A DNA stretch of 64,000 nucleotides, from contig OU696578.1 of the NCBI GenBank assembly GCA_916048095.2, positions 5,507,826 through 5,571,825 on the forward strand. The letters run 5' to 3'. How positions within the stretch are numbered: position 1 is the stretch's first letter; each line of letters opens with the position of its first letter. Shown piece by piece: positions 20,424-32,043 of the stretch. The stretch is from Sacculina carcini. Its lineage: Eukaryota > Arthropoda > Thecostraca > Sacculinidae. Under the pieces are notes generated by a model that did not search any database, was not told where the DNA came from, and saw nothing but the letters and a program-made list of their open reading frames with translations. The position numbers were made by a program, and so were the translations under genes.

Positions 20424-22003
20424 AATGTCGGCTAACCTGACTTCCCCACTGCCGCCTGCCGGTGTGGAGGACGGCTAGACGCTCAGCAAGAAAATTCATC
20501 ACCTGTCAATTGGTGGATGAGCTGTTAAACAGCCAACGGCCGTCTGTCAAACCCCTCATCGGATCGGTAAAAGGACCCTGGCTTCTGAGGGGCATGCCAT
20601 CCAGGGTGAAGAGATGATATGACTCTAAACTCGTGATTGGCCTAAGCGTATAATCCCGGCGGGCCGCTGTTTGTTTCTCGGCAGTGGATGGATTTGTTCG
20701 ACGCCAGCACGAGTGACTAGATCGGGCTCAAGAGGGTCAAGGATGTGATGTGTGGTGCTCGAGCTGGTTCCGCTGTGTACGGTGACTGCTGCTCTGCTGT
20801 GGGGATGTAGTTGCCCAGTCCAGATATACCGGTGGGGGTAACTGGTCCGAATTTGATTTTTCAGCTGGCGTGGCAACCCATGATAGCTTACCCCGTCCCA
20901 CCAGTATGACCCCGTGCAGAGGTGGGTGACCATGTACGCTGATATGAATTTATCATTCATGGATTCTGAAAAACGCAACCACCCATCTGTCGTCCCTCGG
21001 GCCATCGGGCAATGTCGCCATAGGCGGCTGTTCTTTGAGTGTCGGTGCGGACATTTCTATTGTTGCACTCACCGCGTTGGTGCTAGTTTTTGCCGGCACA
21101 GACGATTACCTCCAATTTTACACCTTGAAATTGTTCCGGCATCTGGACGAGTTCAAATACGTTGGCGATGTGCCTGTCGAGAGTAACTGGCAGAGGTATT
21201 TTTATCTGCTGGTCAAGTAGACAATACATCGGCAGCAACTTGCGTCATATTGGCGACAAACTTCAGGCATTGCATGGGCTCAGGTCAAAAAAGCTGCTGG
21301 ATGAACACCACCATTTCGGTGACAGCACGCGCGGAGTTGGATCACACGAGAGGCGTCATCTTCCGCCACGCGGTTGAGGCCGTTGACAATGACGAAGTGT
21401 TTGAGGGTTTATCATCCCAGGGTGCCATCCATGTGGAACGAGTAGTTTGTCGGCGTCAAGTTAGCGAGCTGCTTACGCACCCCTTCCTGACGTTCGACAG
21501 TGATATTGTGCCTGATGCCATCAAGGCTGGTGACATTCGTCAGCGCACCAGGGTCCGTCCTTGTGTTTCCAAACATATGCGGTGTTTCAGGTGTCAGCAG
21601 CTTGGACACTAGTAGCCGATGCAATTATACCGAAATGTGCGGTCGTTGCTCGTCGTTGGTCACCAATGCTGAGTGCTCAAGTGACACGGTTGTCAAATGT
21701 AAGAGCAATGTGTCAACTGTAAGATCAGTGTTCACGCTCTCCCGTGGCGTGATTACCCTGAGTGGGTCAATGACAGATATTTTGGCGATCATACATGTCC
21801 AAAGATGCAATATTGGTGAGGCGCGTGCTGTTAATCGCAGTTCCTACCAGTGTGGTTTTTCGTACGCAAATATAATGAAGCAATCATTCCAGTCTTCGAA
21901 GTCGATCGACTTCTTCATGGAAAATTTGACGGTTAGTGAGTTTTTCATGGATCCAATGATTGTGCCAGAAACTGATCAGTCCTCAGTGTGATCAGGGTGA
22001 TAT
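20424..22003 (+). pseudogene. Jockey-like LINE ORF1 (gag-like) remnant
   Basis: Frames between 21070 and 21990 give LDHTRGVIFRHAVEAVDNDE, VFEGLSSQGAIHVERVVCRR, PDAIKAGDIRQ and MRCFRCQQLGH, then in a second frame CNYTEMCGRCSS, CSSDTVVKC. This is the ORF1 of Jockey-type non-LTR elements: an RNA-binding region with a GVxF-x-EGLxxQGxxxVxR segment followed by CCHC knuckles. Knuckle 1 is cut by a stop and frameshift after H, and the region before 21070 has many stops. A plausible ORF1 start is the ATG at 20428 region. The element seems to be interrupted at 22034-22041 by hAT element 2, with more LINE-like sequence resuming at 31370. Confidence 0.65.
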
Positions 22004-23377
22004 CAACGAATGACGCAAATCGGTTAATCCGTGACCAGAAGTAGTGATGCAAAAAACGGTTTTTCTTTGGTTGCGGTTTTTTGTTGCAAAAAAATGTTTT
22101 TTTATTTTTTTATTTTTTTTCAGAATTAGCCCCAATTGTCATCGGATGTTGGATTTTAGTACATAGAAACGAGTTTAATTGATGTATTGTACATCTTTAA
22201 GTGTCTTATTTCAAAGGTAATTTGATAATAGTATAAAAAAATATTTATCAATAAATACCTCAGGAGACTGTTTGAAAGTGTATCCGGGTCCGGTGGTTTA
22301 AGTTTTTTCATTGAGAAAACCCATGTTTTTAGAGACGGTTTTAATGATGTGGATATTTGAAATAATTTGTCAGCAGAACAAAACAAATTCATTGAGTAAT
22401 CATGTGTTTTTTAAAGAAACCATGTTTTTTTGAAAAAATGTAATCATGCTTTTCACACTGGTTTTAAATTCGTTTTAGTAATGTACAGATTCAGAAAATG
22501 TTGACAGCAGAACAAGACAAGTTAATTGGTTGGTCAAGTGTTTTTTGACAAACGTTCATTTAAACTAACGCTTTTTTAATGAAACAATGATTTCTAGAAC
22601 AGTCCCTATGGAAGATAGATTTGATTGATGTGAGTTCAAATACCTTTTGTATAGCGAGTAGCCTGCTGGTATAAGCGGCTGTTCAAACCACTTGATTTAA
22701 ACTGTTTTTTTAAACGATGGTTTTTTTCTTCAAAATAATTTTTTTGAAAAATGTTTTTCGTAGATGTAGATATTTAGAAAAAAATTGGCGGCAGATCAAG
22801 GAAAGTTTAACCAAATTAATTGTTTTTTTAATTGTGACCTGTTTTTATAACTGGTTTTATGGATGATGGTTTCTTTGATGTAGTTATTTGTGTTCAAATA
22901 CCTTTTTGTACATTAAATATATTTCCTCAGTCGTTTTTTCCTACACGAAAATATTGCCCGTTTTTCTGGTCAGGATTGCCACTCTGATTAATGCGACCCG
23001 CTTTTATTCGTAGTCTCATTAGGGACACTAAGTTTGTGTGCATATTTGTAGTATTTGTGTAAATATTTGCAGTGTTTGTACTTTTATATTTGCAAATAAT
23101 TGATCTGCTGAATGAAATGATGAAACTTATTATAATCAACGTAGTTCATTTCTGGTAGGAAAAAGGTAATGTGCAAAAAATAATAATAAATTATGCCACC
23201 TGTTGTTTTTTTATTACAGTTTCAGATTTTAGCATAAAAAGCGGTTCTCAAACCCTGCCAATGATTAACTCAAGAATTGAATGCAAAACTGTACTGTACA
23301 TAGAACTGCCGCACAGTACCGTGCAAACAATGATATTAGGGCTTTCAGACACATTATAACACTTTTATTGTGCATAT

Positions 23378-23583
23378 TGTGATAATATAACTCCATTGAA
23401 ACAGAAGTTTTATTGATCTAAAAACGTGAGATACCTTTGAAACATCAACTGCCGAATATCACAACACACTAGGAACGAAAATATCACGATGCGCCGTCGT
23501 ATCAGACCCGTCATAATGTAACACAATTCAATTATAAGTACGAACACTAATAAGTTAGAATGTCAATAATACAATAAACTAAA
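23378..23583 (-). repeat. Composite LTR, lower part (3' LTR of copy A)
   Basis: Matches 29589-29794 with roughly a dozen differences by eye; continues after the nested element at 25825-25853. Confidence 0.88.
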
Positions 23584-23633
23584 TGTAACAAGACGAAACA
23601 GGTATATAGTAAGCCGCAGCAGCAGATGAGACG
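23584..23633 (+). repeat. 50-bp inverted repeat, left copy
   Basis: TGTAACAAGACGAAACAGG through GATGAGACG is the reverse complement of 25622-25671, with one mismatch seen by eye. Confidence 0.85.
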
Positions 23634-23884
23634 AACGAAAAGTTATATAATGATATAACACAACGTACAACTAATCCAACGCACGATATCCTCTCACACC
23701 ACTCACACACAACCGTCCCAACACTCACACACAACCGTCCCAACACACATCACCAGGACAACTGACCGTTCTCACTGACACACACCCACACACACGCACA
23801 CACACCCTCAACAGGAGTGCACCTGCACTTTAACACAACGCACACACACACACACACGCACAATTGTACACAACGCACATATTC

Positions 23885-25629
23885 TCACATCTCCTGATTC
23901 ACAGAATCACCATGCATAGAGTCCATCACAAAATCAGCGAATCTAGCCGGCAACCGCACCTGTCTCCTGGGTCTCTCGTGCTGATACTCTTGACTGTGAG
24001 AAGCTTCATCAGCTTCGCTGGTAGGCACGCTCGGGAACAACTCAATCATCGGTGCATCATCCACGCGTTCTCCTAATTCATTCTCTGGCAAGAAATTGTC
24101 TTCTTCACACCGGGGCCGCAGATCCGCCACATGCCGATTCATGCCATCCACTTCCACAGTCACCTCGGACACAATCCCTGTGACAACGCCTTTTATACTC
24201 TGGTCATTGCACCTCGCGTTTGGTTGTCGTACCCACGCGTTTGGTTGTCGTACCACACGCGCTGGCCGACTTGTACTCGCAGCGCGTGTCAGATGGGGAT
24301 CGTTGGGCCACCTTTTCATCAGCCATTCTCATTTTGTAGTTGTAGACAAAATCCACTGGTCGTCGTTGTGCTCCACTATATTCAATCGGCGAAACGTTGT
24401 ATAGCATTATCGCTTATTGAACTGAACACTGCTTTTTTGCCGCAATGGTCTTCAAAGTGCGATGACATCGCTCGATGATGCCATTTCCCTCCGGTCTGTA
24501 CGCGCATCTGTACCGGACTGTTACTCCCCAAGCAGCCATGGTTTCAAAAAATGGTGCACCGCGGAACGCCGTGTCATTGTCAAGAAGAATCTGACTGGGT
24601 GGCCCTCGTTCACGAAAAATATCGTAGAAAATTGCGGCAGCTCCGCTGCTATTTCTCGAACGCACTTCCCTCCACATAGAGAAACGCGACGGGCCGCAGT
24701 CAATGACGGATAAATACAGATAACTGCCAACGTGGGTGTAATCGGCAGCAAGTCGTTCCCAGACAGTGTCCGTCGACAATGTTCCCTTCTTCCATTTCAC
24801 TGCCAGCGGACAGACTGACTTGCACACCTCACAGGCTTGCACAACTTCAGCTACATCTTTCTTATTCGCAAACACGTTTTTCCGCCTGCAGAAATATCGC
24901 GTTCTGTGTATTCCAGGATGTCCAGATTCACAATGAATTTTCCTCACTTCGTCTGACAGATTGTATGTGGCTGTAGCAGCACAGATGGGCGACCGTGTTT
25001 TCATCCATGATGCAGGTACACGAGTGAGACGGTCAGCTCTGTTCCTTGCTGAATCCACTTTGTGCACTCGCAGAGTCAGGCTGTATTCTTCTAGAAAACT
25101 GCTAATTATTTCAAGCCTACGGCGTATCAGCAGCTCACAGCTTGCAGTGCTCTTAACCCGGTCCTTCGCCGACATTAACCCAATCAACCAAGCGTACACT
25201 GTAGCTGAGTCAGTAAATAACTCAATTTTGTGAAAGTTCAACTTGGCTGCCATACCCAGCCTGTGACAACAACATCCAGCTCGCTGAGGTTTATGTGATG
25301 AACATCTTTTCGCAGCCAACATCCATCCTCCAACGATTCACCGTCCACCTCGACAGGGGCTCCAATTGTCACGCTGCTGGCATCAACCCACACATTAGCT
25401 GCATCTCCTTGAATTAGCCACACAGAAATAGCACAGGGTCTTCTTTTCGCACTCGCTCAAACAGATCTATAACACAATGTGTAAATATATCGTCGACAAT
25501 GTCGTCGTCCCAACCATCCGAGAGTTCTATCGCCATTTTTTTCACGTATGACGATGCCACGCGAATCCAACATGCCACCTGAGAATGGGATACCAATTGG
25601 CTACAGAGCAAGAAGACACTTCGTCTCAT
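23885..25629 (-). pseudogene. pol remnant of the nested LTR element (RNase H and integrase)
   Basis: Minus-strand order: a reverse transcriptase connection segment (25629-25414, SVFLLCSQLVSHSQVACWIR), RNase H with NVWVDASSVTIGAPVEVDG and NLSELDVVV (25423-25238), then after a frameshift IELFTDSATVYAWL and NRADRLTRVPASW, a zinc domain with an intact H..H and CEVC pair, and integrase residues AADYTHVG, LLLDNDTAF and IIERCHRTLK with 35 residues between the last D and E. After a stop near 24414 the C-terminal tail follows in other frames (HVADLRPRCEED, ending near 23885). A 21-bp in-frame duplication encodes VRQPNAW/VRQPNAR near 24215-24256. Most of the reverse transcriptase is missing. Several shifts make it non-functional. 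Confidence 0.8.
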
Positions 25630-25671
25630 CTGCTGCTGCGGCTTAATATATACCTGTTTCGTCTTGTTACA
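25622..25671 (-). repeat. 50-bp inverted repeat, right copy
   Basis: Reverse complement of 23584-23633. In minus sense it carries GGTATATATTAAGC, a TATA-like word, and runs straight into the reverse transcriptase connection frame. Confidence 0.85.
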
Positions 25672-25824
25672 AGCTAACCGGCCTCATTATCGTTCGTTGC
25701 ACGCAGCATGAGCACGAAGCGAGAGGAACGATTGCCCGCGAGTTCACCAATGATGGAAACTGCCGGCCTTGATGTTCGTGTTCGTGTTCGTGCACAATAG
25801 TACACAACGCACATATTCGCACAG

Positions 25825-25853
25825 TAAATATTAAATAATAGCAATAAACCACA
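25825..25853 (-). repeat. Composite LTR, upper part (3' LTR of copy A resumes)
   Basis: Ends ...AATAAACCACA; a purine-rich tract (CCCGGAAGAA in minus sense) abuts it as polypurine tract. Confidence 0.75.
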
Positions 25854-25869
25854 TTCTTCCGGGCTACAA

Positions 25870-28710
25870 TCACCACCCATAGCAATCAGGAGGCCTGCGG
25901 ACATGAGCAGGTCTTAATGGAGTGGGAGAGCGGATTGTCGGATCAGTACAGTCCAATAAGTCGCCGAATCGATGTTGCGCAGAATTATTGCTCGCTGATT
26001 GATGTGAAGTACATATTGGTTCAGCTGCCGGCGGTTGTTCACCAGACACATCTGCATGATGCTCCGTCAGTTGAAGGTCGTGATGTGGAGTCGAGTTCTG
26101 TTCCGGCAGCGGCGGTGAGGCGTGGGCTGTTCCGGCACTATCGATGATTTCCTTTCTAGAAACACAAGGACATGGAGCGAGATCACGCACAGACACCGTT
26201 GAAGCATGACCGTCAGGATGTTTGACCAATGCATATGATGGATTCGACTCAATGAGTTCTACCTGATCTACCAGTGGTTAATCTTTCCGAGAGCGCACAT
26301 GCCTACGTAAAAGCACAGGCCCAGGTGTCATGAGCCAAGTTGGCGGAGACGTTCCTTGGCAAGAACGTCTCTGGAACTGAAAAAATCGGTCATGAGGTGT
26401 CTCGTTTGTCGAGGTAGAAATGAGAGACCGAATTGAATGAAGTGCTTGTGCTAAAACAGTTTCCCAGTCCCTCATTGGCAGATCATATGACTTAACAGCT
26501 AACAGGACAGCTCGCCAAATGATGCCGTTGTATCTCTCCACTTGACTATTACCCGTAGGGTGGTACGGGGTGGTTGGGCGGGTAGGGACTCCACGACTTT
26601 TGAGATATTGATGGACTTCGTGCGATAAGAAACCGCTTCCACGGTCTGAATGTACATATGCTGACATTCCGCAAAATGAAAATATGGTGTCAAGACACTT
26701 AACAACAATACCAGCAGTCATGTCCGGACACGGAATGACAAATGGGAATCTAGAATATTCGTCTACAGCCGTGAACAAATAGATGACTTTAGAACTTGAC
26801 TGGAGGGGCCCCTCTCCAGGGGCCTCTCTTGGAAGTCTATACTCAAGCGCTCCATTTGTCGAGTCGACTTTATGAGAGTTGTGCCAGCATGTTTGTGAAA
26901 ACGCGGTTCTACTTCTGCGCATATTCTACACGCGGTGCACACCTGTTCAACTTCATCAGTAGAAAATGGCTAGTTTTTCGACCGGACAAAATGTAGCATT
27001 CTAGTGACGCCGGGATGACATAGACCCTCATGTACATCGATAAGACCATTGCGACCCACAGAAGCACATACAGCCCGTGAAAGTGTATCAGGTACAACGT
27101 TCTGGGACCCAGGGCGGTATCGGATAGTATAGCTCAAAGAGGAGAACTCCAAGCGCCACCCTTGAATTTTATTATTCTTAATCTTTGTCGTTTTTCTGCC
27201 ATCAAACATAAAAACAACTGACCTTTGATCTGTCACGATTGTGAAGGGACCTCCGGCCAGTAGGTGGTACCACTTTCGGACAGCTACAATGATTGCCGTT
27301 GCCTCTTTCTCGACCGCAGGATAATGTTGTTCAGACTTGCTCAGCGTTCTCGACATGAATGCAACGGGACGACCGCGTTGGTTCAAGGTGGCCGACACTG
27401 CTACATCTGACACGTCGCATTCAACTACGAAAGGAGTGTTGTCCTCGATACTTCTGATTGAGGCGTCCTCAAGGCAATGTTTCAAATGATCCAGAGCTGA
27501 TAAAGCTTCTTGTTCTAGTGGGAAACAGCGAACATGATATAAAGGGTGAGCTTTTTACGCAAAATCTGGTACCCATTTGGCGTAGTATGCGAATAATCCT
27601 AGCATACGTTTTAAATTGGTCGCATTTGTGGGAATTGGCATATTCAGTAGTGGCCACAGTCTGCTCTTTTCTGGCTTGATAGAGCCATGTCCGACGGTAT
27701 ATCCAAGAACATCGATGGAATCAACAGAAACCACAGATTTATCTTCATTCAAGGTTAAATTCTGTTCTTTCATGACTGTCATAAAGCGATTAAGGTTTTC
27801 GTCGTGTTCAGCTTGATTACGACCAGCGATCTTAATATTGTCAAGGTAAGGAAACGTATCTTTGAGTTTCTCTTCCTCGCAGAGTCGCTCCATCACTCGT
27901 TGAAATACTGCCACTCCGTTGGTCACTCCAAAAGGAATTCTGGGAAATTGATATAGTTTACCGTTCGCTTTGAAAGCAATTAATGGTTTATCGGAGTCAA
28001 TAATCGGTATTTGATGGTATGCGCTGCGGAGATCGAACGTAGAAAACTTCCTGTACTGTGAGAGGGTGTTCACCATCTCACTGATGTTTGGTACTGGATA
28101 AGCGTCGGCGTTTGTATATAGATTGGCTGTTCTGGAATAGTCTATACACATTCTTTTCCTCTTGTTTTCATCATCTCGAACGATGACAATTTGGGCGCTC
28201 CATGAAGAGTTGCCATGCTCAACGATTCCCTCAGACAATAGGTGTATAACTTCTTGAGCAATGAAGGCCTGGTCTTCTGAGCAGTATGTTCTCCATTTTA
28301 AAGCCACCGGCTTGACATCTTTTTTCATATTTGCGAGTATTGAGGTCAACGGTATTTTTGCAACCGTGAAACAACAACTCGCGTTTCTATCCGGAGAGAC
28401 ATTCAATATGGGTTTCGATCCGCCGTACTCCATAATCAGAGAAGTATGTTGTCGCAGAGAGTCAATGCCGAGGAGGACATCTCCGCAGAGATTCTCCATT
28501 ACTAGCAGGATCACGTCAGAGTAGTGAACGTCGTTCAATGTCATCTCTACAATGCACATTCCCGTCACAGGGGCATCCACTGAAGACAGAGCCAGTTTGT
28601 TACCTTGATGATGAGAATTAATTTTTAAGCCCAAGCGACGTGTGACGCTGCCATTTATGAAACTCAGAGCTCGCTGTATTCACGATAGCAGTGATGTTAT
28701 GACCCTTTAC
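25870..28710 (-). pseudogene. Copy A pol: protease, reverse transcriptase, RNase H, integrase
   Basis: Protease begins near 28710, where the expected DTGSS reads NTASS and a frameshift follows. The main frame from 28634 is open to 26970 apart from one TAA (27555-27557): reverse transcriptase with FSTFDLRSAYHQIP, FGVTNGVAVFQRVMER and active site FPYLDN (second aspartate replaced by asparagine), RNase H with FVVECDVSDVAVSATL and ATAIIVAVRKWYHLL, then the integrase zinc domain (HEGLCHPGVTRM, CTACRIC). A TAG near 26970 and an extra GC-rich segment near 26810 break the frame before the core (FTAVDEYSRF, HSDRGSGF, GNSQVERYNG; 35 residues between the last D and E). The tail ends HVRRPPDCYGW at 25870. 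Family: Ty3/Gypsy, CsRn1-like. Confidence 0.88.
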
Positions 28711-28732
28711 ACAAGCTGGCAGGCACGACTGT

Positions 28733-29566
28733 TTAAGACGGGGCAGCCGCAGCGATTGCGCACAGGTGAGTGCACGCCACAAAACCTGTTTTCAGTTTTG
28801 GATTGTGTTTAGATTTACAAACCTTCGCCCAGTGACCGACCTTGTGACAATTCGAGCAGGTGGATGATTTGGCCGGACATGCATTGCGGGGATGAACTCC
28901 GCTGCCACAAAACCAGCATGTACGCTTCGGAAAAGTTGTAGGAGCCACTGTCGACGTTTATTTTTTTTCAGACATCTCAGTTTCATCTGAAGGCTGTCCC
29001 GGTGTACATATCGCTGCTGCGGTATAGACATCTGCTGTTGGCAAGTAACAGGCCGCGTGTTGTTGGGCTGTATCCAACGTTTTTGCTTGAATGCACGCTT
29101 GCTCGAGACTGAGTGACTCATTTTATAGAAGCCGTTGGCGTATAGCATTAGAATATATTCCAGTGATGAAGGAGTCACGTACCAGTTCCAGTATGTATTC
29201 TTCTGGATAAACCTTTGAATTCGCAATCACGACTGAGACGATGGAGAGCAAGTAAAAATTAATTGATAGACTCATTCGGTTGTTGTTTTCTCGTAGCCAA
29301 CAAGTATCTATTAAAAACAGCGTTCTTCGTCTTCAATAGACATTGTCTAGTTTTGAAATGGCATCATTGAAATCAGACGCATCCCGAATGTAATCTTACA
29401 CATCAGCAGAAACAAATCGGGTTAAATATCTGAATTTATCCGGGGCGTTTTCCCCACATTCCAATATGAAATAGTCGAACGTTTTTCTCCTATGAGTATA
29501 AGCCTTTTCGCTGTCTTTCGAATGTGGATCAATGGATAATTTTTCCGGACAAAGAACGCGTTCCAT
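28733..29566 (-). pseudogene. Copy A gag with CsRn1-type zinc motif
   Basis: The start is the ATG at 29566 (MERVLCPEKLSIDPHSKDSE), 22 bases after the LTR. The matrix/capsid-like part follows (KFRYLTRFVSADV, then a stop, DYIRDASDFNDAISKLDNVY). The nucleocapsid part near 28910-28800 reads CWFCGSGVHPRNACPA then CSNCHKVGHWAKVC: a first knuckle with five residues before the histidine and a second standard CCHC. HPR..CPA and GHWAKVC are hallmarks of CsRn1-clade gag proteins. Several stops and frameshifts make it inactive. It would form the virus-like particle of the element. Confidence 0.75.
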
Positions 29567-29588
29567 TACGAAAATTAGATCAATAAAT

Positions 29589-29819
29589 TGTGATAATATA
29601 ACTCCATTGAAAGAGAGGTTTTATTGAACTATAAACGTGAGATACCTTGAAACATCAATGACCGAATATCACAACACACTAGGAACGAAAATAACACGAT
29701 GCGCCGTCGTATCAGACGCGTCATAATGAAACACAATGTAATTATAAGTACGAACACTAATAAGTTAGAATGTCAATAATACAATAAACTAAATAAGAAA
29801 TAATATAAACATCACCACA
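29589..29819 (-). repeat. Middle LTR of the composite, 231 bp
   Basis: Begins TGTGATAATATAACTCC and ends AACATCACCACA. It serves both as 5' LTR of copy A and 3' LTR of copy B; the purine tract CCCGGAGGAA (minus sense) abuts its start. Confidence 0.88.
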
Positions 29820-29835
29820 TTCCTCCGGGCTACAA

Positions 29836-31080
29836 TTACCACCCATAGCGATCAGAAGGCCTACGGACACGATCAGGTATTGATGGGGTGGGAGAGCGTA
29901 TTGCCGGATAAGTACAGTCCAAGAAGTCGCCGAATCGATGTTACGCACAATTATTACTCGCTCAATGATGTGAGGTACAGATTGGTTCAGCTGCCGGCGG
30001 TTGTTCACCAGATACATCTGCATGATGCTCCGTCAGTTAAAGGTCGTGATGTGGAGTCTAGTTATGTTCCGTCAGCGGCGGTGAGGCGGGGGCTGTTCCG
30101 GCACTATCGATGATTTCCATTCTAGAAACACAAGGACATGGAGCGAGATCACGCACAGACACCGTTGAAGCATGACCGTCAGGATGTTTGACCAATGCAT
30201 ATGATGGATTCGACTCAATGAGCTCTACCTGATCTACCAGTAGTTCATCTTTCCGAGAGCGCACATGCCTACGTAAAAGCACAATCCCAGGTGTCATGAG
30301 CCAAGTGAGCAGAGACGTTCCTTGGCAAAAACGTCTCTGGAACTGAAACAAATCGTTCATGAGGTGTCTCGTTTGTCGAGGTAGAAATGAGAGAGCGAAT
30401 TGAATGAAGTGCCTGTGCTAAAACAGTTTCCCAGTTCCTCATTGGAAGATCATATGATTTCACAGCTAATTGGACAGCTCACAAAAATTATACCGTTGTA
30501 TCTCTCCACTTGACTATTACCCGTAGGGTGATACGGGGTGGCTCGGCTGGTAGCGAGTCCACGACTGTTGAGATATTGATGGACTCCGTGCGATAAGAAA
30601 TTTCTTCCCGGGTTTAATGTACATATTCTGACATTCCGCAAAGTGAAAATATACTGTCAAGACACTTGACAACAGTACCAGCCGTCACATCCGGACACGG
30701 AATGGCGAATGGTAATCTAGAATACTCGTCTACAGCCGTAAACAAATAGATGATTTTAGAACTTGACTGCAGAGGGTCCTTGAAGTCTACACTCAAGCGC
30801 TCCATTGGTCGAGTCGACTTTATGAGAGTTGCGTCAGCAGGTTTGTGAAAACGCGGTTTTACTTCCGCACATATTCTACACGCGGTGCACACCCGTCTAA
30901 CTTCATCAGTAGAAAATGGCAAGTCTTTCGACCGGACAAAATATAGCATTCTAGTGACTACGGGATGACATAGACCCTCATGTACATCGATAATACCATT
31001 GCGACCCACAGAAGCACATACAAACCGTGAAAGTGTACCAAGTGCAACATTCCAAGCGCCATCCTTGAATTGTATTATTC
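29836..31080 (-). pseudogene. Copy B pol: integrase with RNase H stub
   Basis: This copy keeps only the end of RNase H and the integrase. Frames read DVHEGLCHPVVTRMLYFVRS, CTACRICAEVKPRFHKPA, YLFTAVDEYSRLPFAIPC, GNSQVERYNG, AQALHSIRSL and the same C-terminal tail. The second aspartate region is damaged (the base stretch around 30610 is changed and the segment reads differently from copy A). At least three frameshifts are present. Upstream the RNase H stub is joined directly to the LTR end at about 31090-31110 through ATTCTTAA-like microhomology, so gag through RNase H is deleted. Confidence 0.82.
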
Positions 31081-31109
31081 TTAATATTTGTAATTCTTAA
31101 TTCTTAATT

Positions 31110-31145
31110 ATAAACTAAATAAGAAATAATATAAATATCACCACA
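31110..31145 (-). repeat. Outer LTR fragment (5' LTR of copy B)
   Basis: ATAAACTAAATAAGAAATAA through ATCACCACA matches the last 36 bases of the middle LTR; the rest is deleted. Confidence 0.75.
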
Positions 31146-31369
31146 CATATTTAACGATAATTCAATTTGATAGGGTCACTAATAGCATGAATATCTCGTG
31201 TGGATAGCAAATAATTAATTTAACATCCCAAATATATCATTTCCATAACTTGAATTCTTTGCATGACTCTTGAAAAAATGTGTTTCTTGGTCGAGTTTTT
31301 TTTGGCAAAAACAACGGGTTTTTTAATAAATATACCGTCGGTTTTTTAGGTCGCATCTCTAGCCAGAAG

Positions 31370-31890
31370 TGGTCACTGCTTCAAAGCCATCAACGGCTGC
31401 TCCACAGCAGCCAGCAGCCACCACAGCACCACAGCAGAAAAGGCTGCTGAGTTGCGATCTAGCAAGGCTGAAAAGGCTACTGAGGTGCGAGTCGGCTCAG
31501 TGGTCTTCATCGAATCCGAAAACTTCCTGTGACTGGACGGTAGCTCACCACAAAAGCTGTCCTTCAGTGAAGTTAGCGTCCCGAAAAGCAACCGGTCGCA
31601 AAAGGAGTGCGAAGCCTGCTGTTTTGCGCTCGGCGCGTACTGACGCTATACCTTGTGCCAACGGAGCGGTTTCTATCACTCCTATGGAGATTGCAAGCTT
31701 TTCAAGGCTCAAGGTCTCGATCTTTCCCCATTGAATCACACATTACAAGTGGAAAGGACGTCCAGCAAAGCGTTGCGAGCAGGTGCCTGTACTGCCAAGG
31801 TACATGCGCTTCCCTTGGTCTGGCAAACTGGGATGAAATCCACAAATCTTACAGACAACTTCAACATATTTAGGTCATGTAGTCATTGAG
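31370..31890 (+). pseudogene. Likely LINE ORF1 tail after the hAT insertion
   Basis: Beyond the hAT target duplication a plus-strand frame with glutamine, alanine and proline-rich sequence (STAAPQQPAATTAPQQ) runs to about 31734. Such a linker is common downstream of the knuckles in Jockey-type ORF1, and it lies in the right order relative to 21991. No conserved motif proves it, so this is placed mainly by position. Confidence 0.35.
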
Positions 31891-32043
31891 TTTTTGCTCC
31901 ATCACGAGCTTGAACTTGTAGCTATTGTCATTTTGTCTTCGTTATTACCCTCATCTATTGGTAGATTGTTTCTACTACATATGCTTGATGAATTGTTCCA
32001 CCGAATAAGTCCATCCTCGTTTTTTATCTAAAATTAATTCTAA

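Larger units (their letters stand above)
23584..25823 (-). mobile_element. Nested LTR element inside the copy A LTR
   Basis: The host LTR is split after AATAAACTAAA and resumes with TAAATATTAAATAATAG, giving TAAA on both sides as a probable 4-bp target duplication (a one-base boundary ambiguity remains). Terminal sequences end ACGCACATATTCKCACA on the right-hand side of both putative LTRs (23862-23892 and 25793-25823). The rest of the two LTRs does not align colinearly; a 50-bp stretch is in opposite orientation (see 23584-23633 and 25622-25671). Inside is a degraded RNase H plus integrase of the same clade as the element at 14627-17071. Confidence 0.65.
23378..31145 (-). mobile_element. Tandem CsRn1-type Gypsy composite with three LTRs
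   Basis: Minus-strand structure LTR, copy B (deleted), LTR, copy A (nearly full), LTR. LTRs begin and end TG...CA. The whole is flanked by CATAT at 23373-23377 and 31146-31150. The same site is present uninterrupted in hAT element 1 (CATAT at 17696-17700), which verifies the target. Copy A has gag, protease, reverse transcriptase, RNase H and integrase in the usual Gypsy order. Sharing of one middle LTR is what unequal LTR-LTR recombination between two copies produces. The 3' LTR of copy A is itself interrupted at about 23584-25823. Confidence 0.88.
22042..31361 (+). mobile_element. hAT element 2, carrying nested LTR elements
   Basis: Left end TAGTGATGC (22042) and right end GCATCTCTA (to 31361) are inverted repeats with one mismatch; flanks ACCAGAAG (22034-22041) and GCCAGAAG (31362-31369) form an 8-bp target duplication with one change. 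Its last part matches hAT element 1 upstream of 17926. Without the nested composite it is only about 1.55 kb and encodes nothing recognisable, so it is a non-autonomous derivative. Poly-T and GGTTTTTT words are abundant. Confidence 0.75.
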
